This document shows, one piece after another, positions 14,839 to 22,988 of a DNA stretch of 64,000 nt. Each line of letters begins with the position of its first letter. The first letter of the stretch is position 1. The notes below the pieces were generated by a model that made no database searches, was not told the DNA's origin, and saw only the letters and a list, made by a program, of their open reading frames with translations. The stretch is from Cellulomonas sp. SLBN-39 (GTDB lineage: Bacteria > Actinomycetota > Actinomycetes > Actinomycetales > Cellulomonadaceae): contig NZ_VFOA01000001.1 of assembly GCF_006715865.1 (NCBI RefSeq), positions 1,240,001-1,304,000 of the forward strand, in the 5' to 3' direction. Both the position numbers and the translations under genes were made by a program.

Positions 14839-15861
14839 ATGCCCACGCTCGCCGACCACGCCCGCTACCCGCTGCTCCTCGGCCCCTCACCCGTGCACCG
14901 CCTCGACCGCCTCACGCAGACCCTCGGCGGCGCCGCGGTGTGGGCCAAGCGCGAGGACGTCAGCTCGGGGATCGCCTACGGCGGCAACAAGACCCGCAAG
15001 CTCGAGTACCTCGTGGCCGACGCCCTCGCGCAGGGCTGCGACACGCTCGTCTCCATCGGCGGCGTCCAGTCCAACCACACGCGCCAGGTCGCCGCGGTCG
15101 CCGCCCGCGCGGGCCTGGCCTGCGTGCTCGTCCAGGAGTCGTGGGTCGACTGGCCCGACCCCGTGTACGACAAGGTCGGCAACATCCTGCTCTCGCGGCT
15201 CGCCGGTGCGGAGGTCCGCCTCGTGCGCGCCGGCTTCGACATCGGGTTCAAGGAGTCGTGGGAGCAGGCGCTCGCCGACGTCGTCGCGCGCGGCGGGAAG
15301 CCCTACGCCATCCCGGCCGGGGCGTCGGACCACCCGCTGGGCGGGCTCGGGTTCGCGTCGTGGGCGCACGAGGTCGCGGCGCAGGAGGCCGAGCTCGGCG
15401 TCTTCTTCGACACCGTCGTCGTCTGCTCGGTGACGGGGTCGACGCAGGCGGGGATGGTCGCGGGGTTCGCGCGCCTGGAGGAGCAGGGCGCGCGCCCGCG
15501 CCGCGTGCTCGGCGTCGACGCGTCCGCCAAGCCCGCGCAGACCCGTGACCAGGTGCTGCGCATCGCGCAGCGCACCGGTGCGCTCATCGGGCTGGAGCGC
15601 GAGCTCACGCCCGACGACGTCGAGCTCGACGAGCGCTTCCACGCGGGCACCTACGGGATCCCCGACGAGACGACCCTGGACGCGATGCGCCTGGCCGCCC
15701 GGACCGAGGGCATGATCACCGACCCCGTGTACGAGGGTAAGTCGATGGCCGCCACGATCGAGCTGGTCCGCAGCCGCGAGATCGACCCGGGCGCGACGGT
15801 CCTCTACGCCCACCTCGGCGGGCAGCCGGCGCTCAACGCGTACAGCGCGCTGTTCTCCTGA
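14839..15861 (+). CDS. acdS: 1-aminocyclopropane-1-carboxylate (ACC) deaminase
   Basis: A PLP enzyme of 340 residues matching ACC deaminase along its full length. It has the PLP lysine Lys51 in [11 protein letters not shown], Ser78 in [24 protein letters not shown] for the phosphate loop, Tyr298-Glu299 in DPVYEGKSM and Leu326 in [12 protein letters not shown]. The last three correspond to Tyr294, Glu295 and Leu322 that distinguish ACC deaminase from D-cysteine desulfhydrase. It cleaves ACC to 2-oxobutanoate and ammonia in the cytoplasm, lowering ethylene in plant hosts and supplying nitrogen. The ATG has an ideal ribosome site. Five palindromes tie it to the upstream GntR gene. Confidence 0.92.
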   Translation: MPTLADHARYPLLLGPSPVHRLDRLTQTLGGAAVWAKREDVSSGIAYGGNKTRKLEYLVADALAQGCDTLVSIGGVQSNHTRQVAAVAARAGLACVLVQESWVDWPDPVYDKVGNILLSRLAGAEVRLVRAGFDIGFKESWEQALADVVARGGKPYAIPAGASDHPLGGLGFASWAHEVAAQEAELGVFFDTVVVCSVTGSTQAGMVAGFARLEEQGARPRRVLGVDASAKPAQTRDQVLRIAQRTGALIGLERELTPDDVELDERFHAGTYGIPDETTLDAMRLAARTEGMITDPVYEGKSMAATIELVRSREIDPGATVLYAHLGGQPALNAYSALFS

Positions 15862-15907
15862 GCCGCACGCCGGGCCGCGACCCGCCCGTCGCGGCCCGGC
15901 GGCGCGC

Positions 15908-16189
15908 TCAGACCAGGACGACGGACCCGTCGGGGGTGATCTCGTCGGCGTCGGCGTCGTCGAACCACAGCCCCTGCGGGCCCAGGTAGCGGAACCGGAC
16001 CTGGGAGCCGGCGGGGACGGTGACCGAGGCGCTGACGGTGCCGTTGGAGCGGCGGCGCAGCACGTGCTCGCCCGGCGTCCAGCCGTTGAACGTGCCGACG
16101 ACGCTCACCGGTCCCTCGACGGTGTGCGCGGGCAGGGCGAAGGTCAGCGTGCACGTGGCCGATCGCGCGGACCGGGACTTCTTCAGCAC
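15908..16189 (-). CDS. Isoamylase early-set (CBM48/AMPK-like) domain protein
   Basis: The 93-residue protein starts at GTG 16189 behind GAGGAG and is a single early-set immunoglobulin fold. FALPAHTVEGPVSVVGTFNG, then W and the late FRYLGPQGLWFDD, match glycogen- or starch-binding modules of the CBM48/AMPK-beta type. Such small stand-alone proteins are common in actinobacteria beside no fixed partner; they may bind glycogen or act as accessory units of glycan enzymes. The basic LKKSRSARSAT start is not a signal peptide, so it should be cytoplasmic. Confidence 0.8.
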   Translation of the reverse strand: MLKKSRSARSATCTLTFALPAHTVEGPVSVVGTFNGWTPGEHVLRRRSNGTVSASVTVPAGSQVRFRYLGPQGLWFDDADADEITPDGSVVLV

Positions 16190-16576
16190 GGCGGGCTCCT
16201 CGGGGTCAGGACGAGCACGGAACGGGGGAAGGTTCCCGCAGGAATGTTTCCTCCGCATGCCTCGCCGATGACTTCTGGGTGACGGGTCGGCGCGGGTGCG
16301 CGACCGACGCAAGAATCCGCACGGCACATTGCCGGACCGCGCGGAGCAGCATTTGCAGACTGCCGACGGATTCGGCGCCGGGCGCAGGACCAAAGACCCC
16401 CGGAATGCATTCCCGCGGCGCCGGCCGCGCGGGCCGGCCGGCGCGGCGCACGCGCCCCGGTCGCGATCCTGTGGCGCACCTCAGGCGTTCCACAGGGACG
16501 GCACAGGCTCGACGGGCTTCATGGTCGTCGTCCAGCCGAACGCCGGGTGGACGGCAGATGAACCCGGAGGCATCCC
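16190..16576. other. Gene-free stretch with one strong hairpin
   Basis: No supported gene lies between the CBM48-like start and the DUF4956 start. The only clear structure is a 9-bp inverted repeat, GCGCCGGCC (16418-16426) with GGCCGGCGC (16436-16444). The region must contain both divergent promoters, but I cannot assign -35/-10 elements with confidence. Confidence 0.5.
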
Positions 16577-17179
16577 GTGCCCGACTACGCCCTCTTCGCG
16601 GCCGACCTGGTCGCCGTCACCATCCTCACCTTCGCGCTGTACTTCCCGCGGCACCGGCGCCGCGACCTCGTCGTCGCCTACCTGGGCGTCAACGTCGGCG
16701 TGCTCGCCGTGTCGGCCGCGCTCGGGTCGAGCACGGTGGGTGCGGGGCTCGGGCTCGGGCTGTTCGGCGTGCTGTCGATCATCCGCCTGCGGTCCACCGA
16801 GCTGGCGCAGAGCGAGGTGGCCTACTACTTCTCGGCGCTGGCGCTCGGTCTCATCGGCGGGCTCGGCGTGACGTCGCCGGCGATGGGCCTGGGCCTGATG
16901 GCCCTCATCCTCGTGACCATCGCGGTCGGCGACCACCCGCGCCTGCTGCGCCGGTACCGGTCGCAGACCATCGTGCTCGACCAGGCGTTCGCCGACGAGA
17001 CGTCCCTGGTGGCCCACCTCGAGCGCCTGCTGGGCGCCCGCGTCCATGCCGCGAGCGTGCAGCGCCTCGACCTCGTCAACGACACCACCTGGGTCGACGT
17101 CCGCTACTCGTTGCACGGACGTGCAGTCGCGGCGCCGGTCGCCGAGCAGCCCGCACCCGCCGTGGTGGTGGCCCGGTGA
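16577..17179 (+). CDS. DUF4956 membrane protein
   Basis: The 200-residue protein has four or five membrane segments (about 5-22, 32-50, 55-72, 82-100, 104-122) and a soluble C-terminal region (about 130-200). FGVLSIIRLRSTELAQSEVAYYF with later AVGDHPRLLRRYR is the DUF4956 signature. The function is unknown, but DUF4956, VTC-domain and carbohydrate-binding or CotH genes recur together in bacteria. GTG 16577 follows GGAGG (16566-16570) at good spacing. It overlaps the VTC gene by GTGA, so the two are translated together. Confidence 0.85.
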   Translation: MPDYALFAADLVAVTILTFALYFPRHRRRDLVVAYLGVNVGVLAVSAALGSSTVGAGLGLGLFGVLSIIRLRSTELAQSEVAYYFSALALGLIGGLGVTSPAMGLGLMALILVTIAVGDHPRLLRRYRSQTIVLDQAFADETSLVAHLERLLGARVHAASVQRLDLVNDTTWVDVRYSLHGRAVAAPVAEQPAPAVVVAR

Positions 17180-18042
17180 GCCGCCTCGTGGACCTGCGCA
17201 CGCACGTGCCGACGCTCACGCCGACGACGGGACGCCCGGCGGTGCTCGACGCCTTCACCACCATCGGCCTCGACGAGCTGCTCGAGCGGGCGAGCCTGCA
17301 GACCCGGGTCGACCGCAAGTACGTGGTGCCGCGGGCGGCCCTGGACGGGCTGCTCGGCGGCCTGGACGCGAGCACGCGGCTGCTGCGGATCGGCGGCGAC
17401 GACACCTTCGCGTACGAGTCCGTGTACTTCGACACGGCGGACCTCGCCAGCTACCTCGGGGCGGCCCGGCGGCGCCGGCGGCGCTTCAAGGTCCGCACCC
17501 GCACGTACGTCGACTCCGACGAGTGCTTCGTCGAGGTCAAGACCCGCGGCCCCCGCGGCGCGACCGTGAAGAACCGGCTGCCGTACGACCCCGACGACCG
17601 GGACCGGCTCACGACGGAGGCCATGGGCTTCGCCGGCGACGTGCTGGACGACATGGACGTGCCGGCCCCGGACGACACCCTGTTCACCCCGACCCTCATC
17701 AGCCGGTACCGCCGCACGACGTTCCTGCTGCCGGGCGGTGCCGCCGACCCGTGGTCGCGGCCCGTGCCGGACGCCCGCATGACCGTCGACACGGACCTGA
17801 GCTGGACGACGCTCGGCCCCGAGGGCGTGCGGACCCTGCCCGTCCCGCACCTGGTGGTCGTCGAGACGAAGACGGGCTCGACCCCGTCCACCGCCGACCG
17901 CCTGCTGTGGCGGCACGGCCACCGGCCCGTGCGGATCTCGAAGTACGGCACCGGCATGGCCGCCCTGCACCCGCACCTGCCCGCGACGCCGTGGCGGCGC
18001 GTGCTCGCCACGCACGTCACGACGCCGCCCACCCCGCGCTGA
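17176..18042 (+). CDS. VTC-domain (polyphosphate polymerase-like) protein
   Basis: A 288-residue protein with the VTC/CYTH-like tunnel fold. Basic and acidic motifs in order are TRVDRKYVVPRAA, YESVYFDTADL, RRRRFKVRTRTYVDS, FVEVKTRGPRG, TPTLISRYRRTTF, VVVETKTGS and ISKYGTGMA. In yeast Vtc4 the same residues bind phosphate and metal to make polyphosphate from ATP. Bacterial members associated with CotH or DUF4956 are not proven polymerases. Start GTG 17176 overlaps the DUF4956 stop. No membrane segment is present, so it should work at the cytoplasmic face with DUF4956. Confidence 0.85.
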   Translation: MSRLVDLRTHVPTLTPTTGRPAVLDAFTTIGLDELLERASLQTRVDRKYVVPRAALDGLLGGLDASTRLLRIGGDDTFAYESVYFDTADLASYLGAARRRRRRFKVRTRTYVDSDECFVEVKTRGPRGATVKNRLPYDPDDRDRLTTEAMGFAGDVLDDMDVPAPDDTLFTPTLISRYRRTTFLLPGGAADPWSRPVPDARMTVDTDLSWTTLGPEGVRTLPVPHLVVVETKTGSTPSTADRLLWRHGHRPVRISKYGTGMAALHPHLPATPWRRVLATHVTTPPTPR

Positions 18043-18097
18043 CCCGCGCACCCACCCTGATCCGCGCCACCGCGCGCCCCAGCACCTGGAGCACACC

Positions 18098-19936
18098 ATG
18101 CGACGCACCACCGCCCGGCTCGCCCTCCCCGCCACCCTCGCCGCCCTGCTGCTGGCCGGGTGCACCGCCGCCAGCACCGCCTCCACCAGCACCGACGCGT
18201 CGTCGTCGTCCACCACGACGACGACGGTCACCGCCGCCGACGCGGACGTCACCGTCGAGGAGGCCCTCGCCGCGAACACGTCGTGGCAGGAGTCCGAGAC
18301 CACCTGGGACGAGGCCGACGAGGTCGCGATCACCCTGGACGGCACCACCGCCACCTCCGACTCCGACGCGGTGAGCGTCGACGGCGGGACCGTGACGATC
18401 ACCGCGGCCGGCACGTACCGGATCTCCGGGGAGCTCACCGACGGCCAGGTGGTCGTCGACACCCTCGACGAGGGCGTGGTCCGGATCGTCCTCGACGGCG
18501 CGGCCATCACGTCGTCGACGACGTCCCCGCTGCAGGTGACGACGGCCGACGAGGTCGTCGTGGTGCTCGCGGACGGCACGGCGAACAGCCTCACCGACGC
18601 GGTCGAGTACGTGTACGCCGAGGGGGTCGACGAGCCGAACGCCGCCCTGTTCTCCGCTGCGGACCTGACGATCACCGGCGAGGGCTCGCTGGACGTCACG
18701 GGGAACGCGTACGACGGCATCGCGTCGAAGGACGACCTCGTCATCGTCTCGGGGACCGTCACCGTGACGGCCGTCGACGACGGCGTGCGCGGCAAGGACG
18801 CGCTCGTCGTGCTCGGCGGCACCCTGACGATCGACGCGGGCGGCGACGGCCTGAAGTCGGACGACGACGAGGACGACACCCGCGGGTACGTGTACCTCGC
18901 GGACGGCACGGTGGACGTCACGGCGGGCGACGACGGCGTGACGGCGACGACCGACGTGATCGTCGGCGGCGGGGCGCTGTCGGTGGTCGCGGGCGGCGGC
19001 GCCTCGCAGGCCGCGACCGTCACCGAGGAGGTCTCCCCCAAGGGCGTCGCCGCGGGCGTCCTCGTGCTGGTCGGCGGCGGGCAGGTGCTCGTCGACGCCG
19101 CGGACGACGCGCTGCACTCCGACGGCGCCCTGACGGTCGCCGACGGCGACGTGCAGGTCGCGGCCGGCGACGACGGCGTGCACGCGGAGGTCGCGCTGAC
19201 GATCGCCGGCGGCACGGTCGACGTCGCGCAGTCCTCCGAGGGGATCGAGGCGCAGGTGATCACCGTGTCCGGGGGCACGACCTCGGTGGTCGCGTCCGAC
19301 GACGGCGTCAACGGGTCGGCGGCGTCGACCACCGAGACGACCGACACCACCGCAGACGGCGGCATGGGCGCCGGGGAGATGGGCGCGGTCGAGGGCGTCG
19401 AGGTCGTCATCAGCGGCGGCACGCTCGTCGTCGACGCCGAGGGCGACGGCCTGGACTCCAACGGGACCATGACGATCAGCGGCGGCACGGTGGTGGTCAA
19501 CGGCCCGACGAACAGCGGCAACGGCTCGCTCGACGTCAACGGCACGTTCGAGGTCACGGGCGGGACGGTCCTGGCCGCGGGGTCGTCGGGCATGGCGCAG
19601 ACCCCGTCCGCGGACTCCTCGCAGTCGTTCGTGTCGTTCACGTTCGCGCAGGCGCAGGGCGCCGGCGAGGTCCTGCAGGTGCTCGACGCGGACGGGAACG
19701 TGGTCGCGACGTTCGAGACCAGCAAGAGCGTCGGCAACGTCGTCTACTCCTCCGACGCGATCACCAGCGGCAGCGAGTACCAGCTCGCGGTCGGCGGCAC
19801 GGCGTCCGGCGAGGACGTCGGCGGGCTGTACGCCGCGGGCGACGCGACCGGCGCGAGCGTCGCGGTGACCGGCACCGCGGGCGTCGAGTCCACCGGCATG
19901 GGTGGCGGCATGGGCGGCGGCGGTCGTCGCCCCTGA
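18098..19936 (+). CDS. Carbohydrate-binding (Cthe_2159-like) beta-helix lipoprotein
   Basis: The 612-residue protein has a lipobox LAGC with Cys22, so it is a lipoprotein. The body is a long series of short repeats rich in GG.. and DDGV, such as GNAYDGIASKDDLVIVSGTV and AGDDGVHAEVALTIAGGTVD, predicting a parallel beta-helix like Cthe_2159, which binds acidic polysaccharide. A Ser/Thr-rich linker (about 24-48) projects it from the membrane. It ends with a compact domain and a Gly/Met-rich tail (TGMGGGMGGGGRRP). It is the third gene of the DUF4956-VTC set with 55 nt spacing. A role in wall or exopolysaccharide attachment is inferred. Confidence 0.85.
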   Translation: MRRTTARLALPATLAALLLAGCTAASTASTSTDASSSSTTTTTVTAADADVTVEEALAANTSWQESETTWDEADEVAITLDGTTATSDSDAVSVDGGTVTITAAGTYRISGELTDGQVVVDTLDEGVVRIVLDGAAITSSTTSPLQVTTADEVVVVLADGTANSLTDAVEYVYAEGVDEPNAALFSAADLTITGEGSLDVTGNAYDGIASKDDLVIVSGTVTVTAVDDGVRGKDALVVLGGTLTIDAGGDGLKSDDDEDDTRGYVYLADGTVDVTAGDDGVTATTDVIVGGGALSVVAGGGASQAATVTEEVSPKGVAAGVLVLVGGGQVLVDAADDALHSDGALTVADGDVQVAAGDDGVHAEVALTIAGGTVDVAQSSEGIEAQVITVSGGTTSVVASDDGVNGSAASTTETTDTTADGGMGAGEMGAVEGVEVVISGGTLVVDAEGDGLDSNGTMTISGGTVVVNGPTNSGNGSLDVNGTFEVTGGTVLAAGSSGMAQTPSADSSQSFVSFTFAQAQGAGEVLQVLDADGNVVATFETSKSVGNVVYSSDAITSGSEYQLAVGGTASGEDVGGLYAAGDATGASVAVTGTAGVESTGMGGGMGGGGRRP

Positions 19937-19946
19937 GACCCGGGGC

Positions 19947-19976
19947 CGGGCGGCGGCACGCTGACACCGCCGCCCG
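19947..19976 (+). terminator. Terminator after the carbohydrate-binding protein gene
   Basis: CGGGCGGCGG (19947-19956) pairs perfectly with CCGCCGCCCG (19967-19976), 11 nt after the stop codon. Confidence 0.6.
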
Positions 19977-20056
19977 CCCCGCCCCCGTCCGCTGCGGCGC
20001 ACCCGGTGCCCGACGCGGACCGGGCCACGCGCACACCCCCTGGTGCGCCGGCCCCG

Positions 20057-20088
20057 CGACGCCCCGACCCGCACGGGTCGGGGCGTCG
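20057..20088. terminator. Bidirectional terminator hairpin
   Basis: A perfect 14-bp stem (CGACGCCCCGACCC, 20057-20070, with its complement at 20075-20088) around a 4-nt loop. It lies between the convergent carbohydrate-binding and S33 peptidase genes, 47 nt beyond the latter's stop. Confidence 0.7.
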
Positions 20089-20134
20089 TCGCGTCACCGC
20101 CCGGCCGGCGCAGCTGGTGGCCCGGCGGGGCGGC

Positions 20135-21427
20135 TCAGCGCCCGGTGACCGCCCAGCGGCCGGCCGTCATGTCCGCCAGCCGCGGCACGATCGTGTCGCC
20201 CGCCACGCGCAGCCCGTCGTGCAGGTGCTCGTTGGTGACCCACACCTGCGCGTTGCCCAGCCCCGACGCCGTGGTCAGCGCCAGGTCGAGGTCGACGTAC
20301 GGGTCGTCGTAGTACTGCACCGCGGCGACGGGCACCTCGTTGGCGGCCAGCCGGTCGACGTCGTACAGCGCGGGCCAGTGCGTGCGGGCCGCGAGCTCGG
20401 CGGCCGCGCCGGCGAACGGCCGCAGCGCCGGGACCTGCGTGTACATCCACGGGAAGATCGCCTCGCCGGTGAGCTGCAGCGGGCGGGCGCCCGTCCCGAA
20501 CGCCGCGTGCCGGGCGTGCTCCGCGTCGGCCGCCCAGCCGGGCGCGCGCTCGCCCTCGTGGTAGATGACCTCCTGCAGCACCGCGTACAGGGGGTTGGTG
20601 TCGAAGCCCGTGCGGTGCGCGACCTGCGCGAGGAACCCCGGCGCGGGCTCGCCGTGCCGGTCCAGCGCGGTGTCGAGCAGCCAGTGCAGGTCGTCGACGC
20701 CCGTGCTCATGCCCAGGGACATGCCGAGGGCCTGGAGGCGCTCGACGGTCAGCTCCTCCCCCGTCGGCAGCCGCACGCCGCCCGCGGCGACCCGGTCGGC
20801 GATCCGCGCCAGCACCTCGGTGTCGCCGGGGTGGGCGCGGTGCCAGGCGGTGTTGCGGGCGAGCTGGCGCGGGTACGTCGCGGCGTAGACGTCCTCCGCG
20901 GTGGCCCCGACGGGCGGCATCCCGCCGGTGATCCAGCACGCGTCGAGCGCGTGGGGGTGCCGCGAGAGGTACGTCAGCGTGAGGAACCCGCCGTACGACT
21001 GCCCGAGGGTCGTCCACCGGCGCCCGCCGTACACGGTGCGGCGCAGGTGCTCGGCGTCCTCGACGATCGCGTCGGCGCGGAAGCACGCCAGGTACTCGGC
21101 CGCCGTCCGGGCGTCGTCGAACGCGGCGACGTCCCCGGCGTCCACGCGCCCGGACCGGCCGGTGCCGCGCTGGTCGAGCAGCACCACCCGGTGCGTGCGC
21201 AGCAGCGACGACCAGAACCCGCCCGCCGGCATCGGCCGCGGCCCCATGCCGCCCGGTCCGCCCTGCAGGAACAGCACGAGCGGCAGGTCGTCGCCCGCGC
21301 GCTCGGGGTCGACGATCTCGCGGGCGAACACCTCCAGCGACCCGAAGCGGTGCGGGTCGTCCCGGTCCACCGGCACCTCGACGCGGTGCTCGCGCACCCG
21401 GAACCCGGTCATCGCGTACTCGTGCAT
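20135..21427 (-). CDS. S33-family proline iminopeptidase-like alpha/beta hydrolase
   Basis: The 430-residue protein has the S33 layout: oxyanion motif LQGGPGGMGPRP (about 54-65), DQRGTGRSG (85-93), nucleophile elbow GQSYGG with Ser144, and a large helical cap (about 170-330). A late Asp and His complete the triad (His probably in VTNEHLHDG). It should cleave N-terminal proline or similar residues from peptides in the cytoplasm; no signal peptide is present. Length and GGPGG motif fit the tricorn-interacting-factor/SCO7095-like branch. It is transcribed alone toward a strong terminator at 20057-20088. Confidence 0.85.
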   Translation of the reverse strand: MHEYAMTGFRVREHRVEVPVDRDDPHRFGSLEVFAREIVDPERAGDDLPLVLFLQGGPGGMGPRPMPAGGFWSSLLRTHRVVLLDQRGTGRSGRVDAGDVAAFDDARTAAEYLACFRADAIVEDAEHLRRTVYGGRRWTTLGQSYGGFLTLTYLSRHPHALDACWITGGMPPVGATAEDVYAATYPRQLARNTAWHRAHPGDTEVLARIADRVAAGGVRLPTGEELTVERLQALGMSLGMSTGVDDLHWLLDTALDRHGEPAPGFLAQVAHRTGFDTNPLYAVLQEVIYHEGERAPGWAADAEHARHAAFGTGARPLQLTGEAIFPWMYTQVPALRPFAGAAAELAARTHWPALYDVDRLAANEVPVAAVQYYDDPYVDLDLALTTASGLGNAQVWVTNEHLHDGLRVAGDTIVPRLADMTAGRWAVTGR

Positions 21428-21460
21428 CCCGTCAGCCTAGGAGCCAACTCCGGGAATTAA

Positions 21461-21479
21461 CATACATCAGATGTATGCT
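21461..21479 (+). promoter_or_regulatory. Palindrome overlapping the -10 of the DUF234 ATPase gene
   Basis: CATACATCAGATGTATG (21461-21477) has perfect 7-bp arms and is strikingly AT-rich for this genome. It overlaps TATGCT (21474-21479), a TANNNT -10 element ending 7 nt before the ATG at 21487. The palindrome is placed to control a leaderless transcript. Confidence 0.55.
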
Positions 21480-21486
21480 ACATCGC

Positions 21487-22941
21487 ATGACTGCTACTTC
21501 GGGGGACGGGTTCTTCGGTCGCCGCGAGGTCCTTGCCGCGCTCGTCGCCCACCGGGACGCGGTCGCGCGCTCAGGCTCCGGCCGGATCGTCGCGGTTCGC
21601 GGGCGACGACAGGTCGGGAAGTCGACCGTCGTCGAACGCTTCGTCGAGACGTCCGGGACTCCGTACGCCTTCGTCACCGGCATCTTCCAGGCATCGCCGG
21701 CACAGCAGCTCGCCGATGCCACCGTCGCGCTTCAGGAGTCCCGCCACCCCTTCCCCGACGCGGAGCTGCTCACCCGCTCTCCCGCCGCGACCTGGCGCGA
21801 CTGGTTCGGCCGACTCGCGATCGCGGCCCGATCGGGACCGGTCATCGCCGTTCTCGACGAGTTCCCGTGGATCGCCGCGGGCGAGCCCACCCTCGAGGGA
21901 GAGCTGCAGTCCCAGTGGGACCGCACGCTCGAGCGGCTCCCGGTGCTCCTCGTCCTCGTCGGCTCCGACGTCGCGATGATGGACGCGCTGGCGAGCCACG
22001 GGCGCCCCCTCTTCGGCCGCCTCTCGCCCCTGGTCGTGCCCGCCTTCACGCCGGCCGACGTCGCCGACGCGCTGCCCGGGCGCGACCCCGTCGAGGTGAT
22101 CGACGCGTACCTCGTCACCGGCGGGTACCCGAGACTGGTCACCGACCTCGCTTCCGCCGGCACGAGCACCACGGACCACGTCGCGCACTCCCTCCAGGAC
22201 GAGCTGAGCCCGCTCGTGACGACGGGCAGGATCAGCCTCGACGCCGAGTTCCCGGAGCCGCAGTTCGCCTACCAGGTGCTGTCTGCGATCGGCGCCAGCG
22301 ACACCGCGAACCCGGGCTTCAAGGACCTCCTCGGCTCCGTCGGCGACGCCGCCGAGCGCAAGCGGGTCGAGACCGCCACGACCCGCGCGCTCGCCACGCT
22401 CACCGGGACGAAGCGCCTGATCGAGCGCGAGGCGCCCGCCTGGGCGGGCCCGGGCTCGCGTCTGCGGCGCTACCGCGTGACGGACCCCTACCTGCGCTTC
22501 TGGTTCCGCTACGTCGAGCGGAACGTGGACCGGATCGCCCGGGGGCGGTCCGACCTCGCCGTCGCGGCCTTCACCCGCGACTGGGAGACCTGGCGCGGGC
22601 AGAGCGTCGAGCCGGTCGTCCGCGACGCCCTGCGCCGGCTGGCGCGCGACGACGCCCGCCTGCCCGACGTCGAGGACGTCCAGGCCTGGTGGGTGCGCAC
22701 GAACGAGGTCGAGGTCGACGTCGTCGCCCGCACCGCCACGAGGACCGCCCTTGTCGGCACCGTGAAGTGGCGCACCCGGGGCGCCGTGACGTCCGCGGAG
22801 GTGGAGCAGCTGCGCCGCCACCGGGAGCACGTGCCCCGGAGCGACGGCGCCCTCCTGGCTGCCATCAGCCCCGCCGGCGGCACTCCGCCCGGTGCGGACG
22901 TGTCCTTCTCGGCGGCCGACCTCATCACCGCCTGGCGCTGA
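21487..22941 (+). CDS. AAA ATPase with C-terminal DUF234 (nuclease-like) domain
   Basis: A 484-residue protein with FFGRREVLAAL, Walker A RGRRQVGKST (about 38-47), Walker B VIAVLDEFPW (Asp124-Glu125) and an arginine-rich sensor region, as in the archaeal ATPase_2 family. The C-terminal third holds LRRYRVTDPYLRFWFRYVERN, the DUF234 hallmark, and a PD-(D/E)xK-like pattern: Glu409-Val-Asp411 and Lys427 in TVKWR. These proteins are common in archaea and scattered in bacteria, with unknown but possibly defence- or mobile-element-linked roles. The start at 21487 is chosen because the -10 element is 7 nt upstream; ATG 21475 is the alternative. It stands alone. Confidence 0.8.
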   Translation: MTATSGDGFFGRREVLAALVAHRDAVARSGSGRIVAVRGRRQVGKSTVVERFVETSGTPYAFVTGIFQASPAQQLADATVALQESRHPFPDAELLTRSPAATWRDWFGRLAIAARSGPVIAVLDEFPWIAAGEPTLEGELQSQWDRTLERLPVLLVLVGSDVAMMDALASHGRPLFGRLSPLVVPAFTPADVADALPGRDPVEVIDAYLVTGGYPRLVTDLASAGTSTTDHVAHSLQDELSPLVTTGRISLDAEFPEPQFAYQVLSAIGASDTANPGFKDLLGSVGDAAERKRVETATTRALATLTGTKRLIEREAPAWAGPGSRLRRYRVTDPYLRFWFRYVERNVDRIARGRSDLAVAAFTRDWETWRGQSVEPVVRDALRRLARDDARLPDVEDVQAWWVRTNEVEVDVVARTATRTALVGTVKWRTRGAVTSAEVEQLRRHREHVPRSDGALLAAISPAGGTPPGADVSFSAADLITAWR

Positions 22942-22988
22942 CGGCCACGTCCCTCACCGGACGAGCGGGGGGACGCGGGCGTCGCAGG

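Noticed and set aside
17104..19737. Long minus-strand Ser/Thr-rich frame opposite the carbohydrate-binding lipoprotein
   Set aside because: The Thr/Ser repeats are the reverse complement of Asp/Gly/Val repeats in the real gene, and there is no start context.
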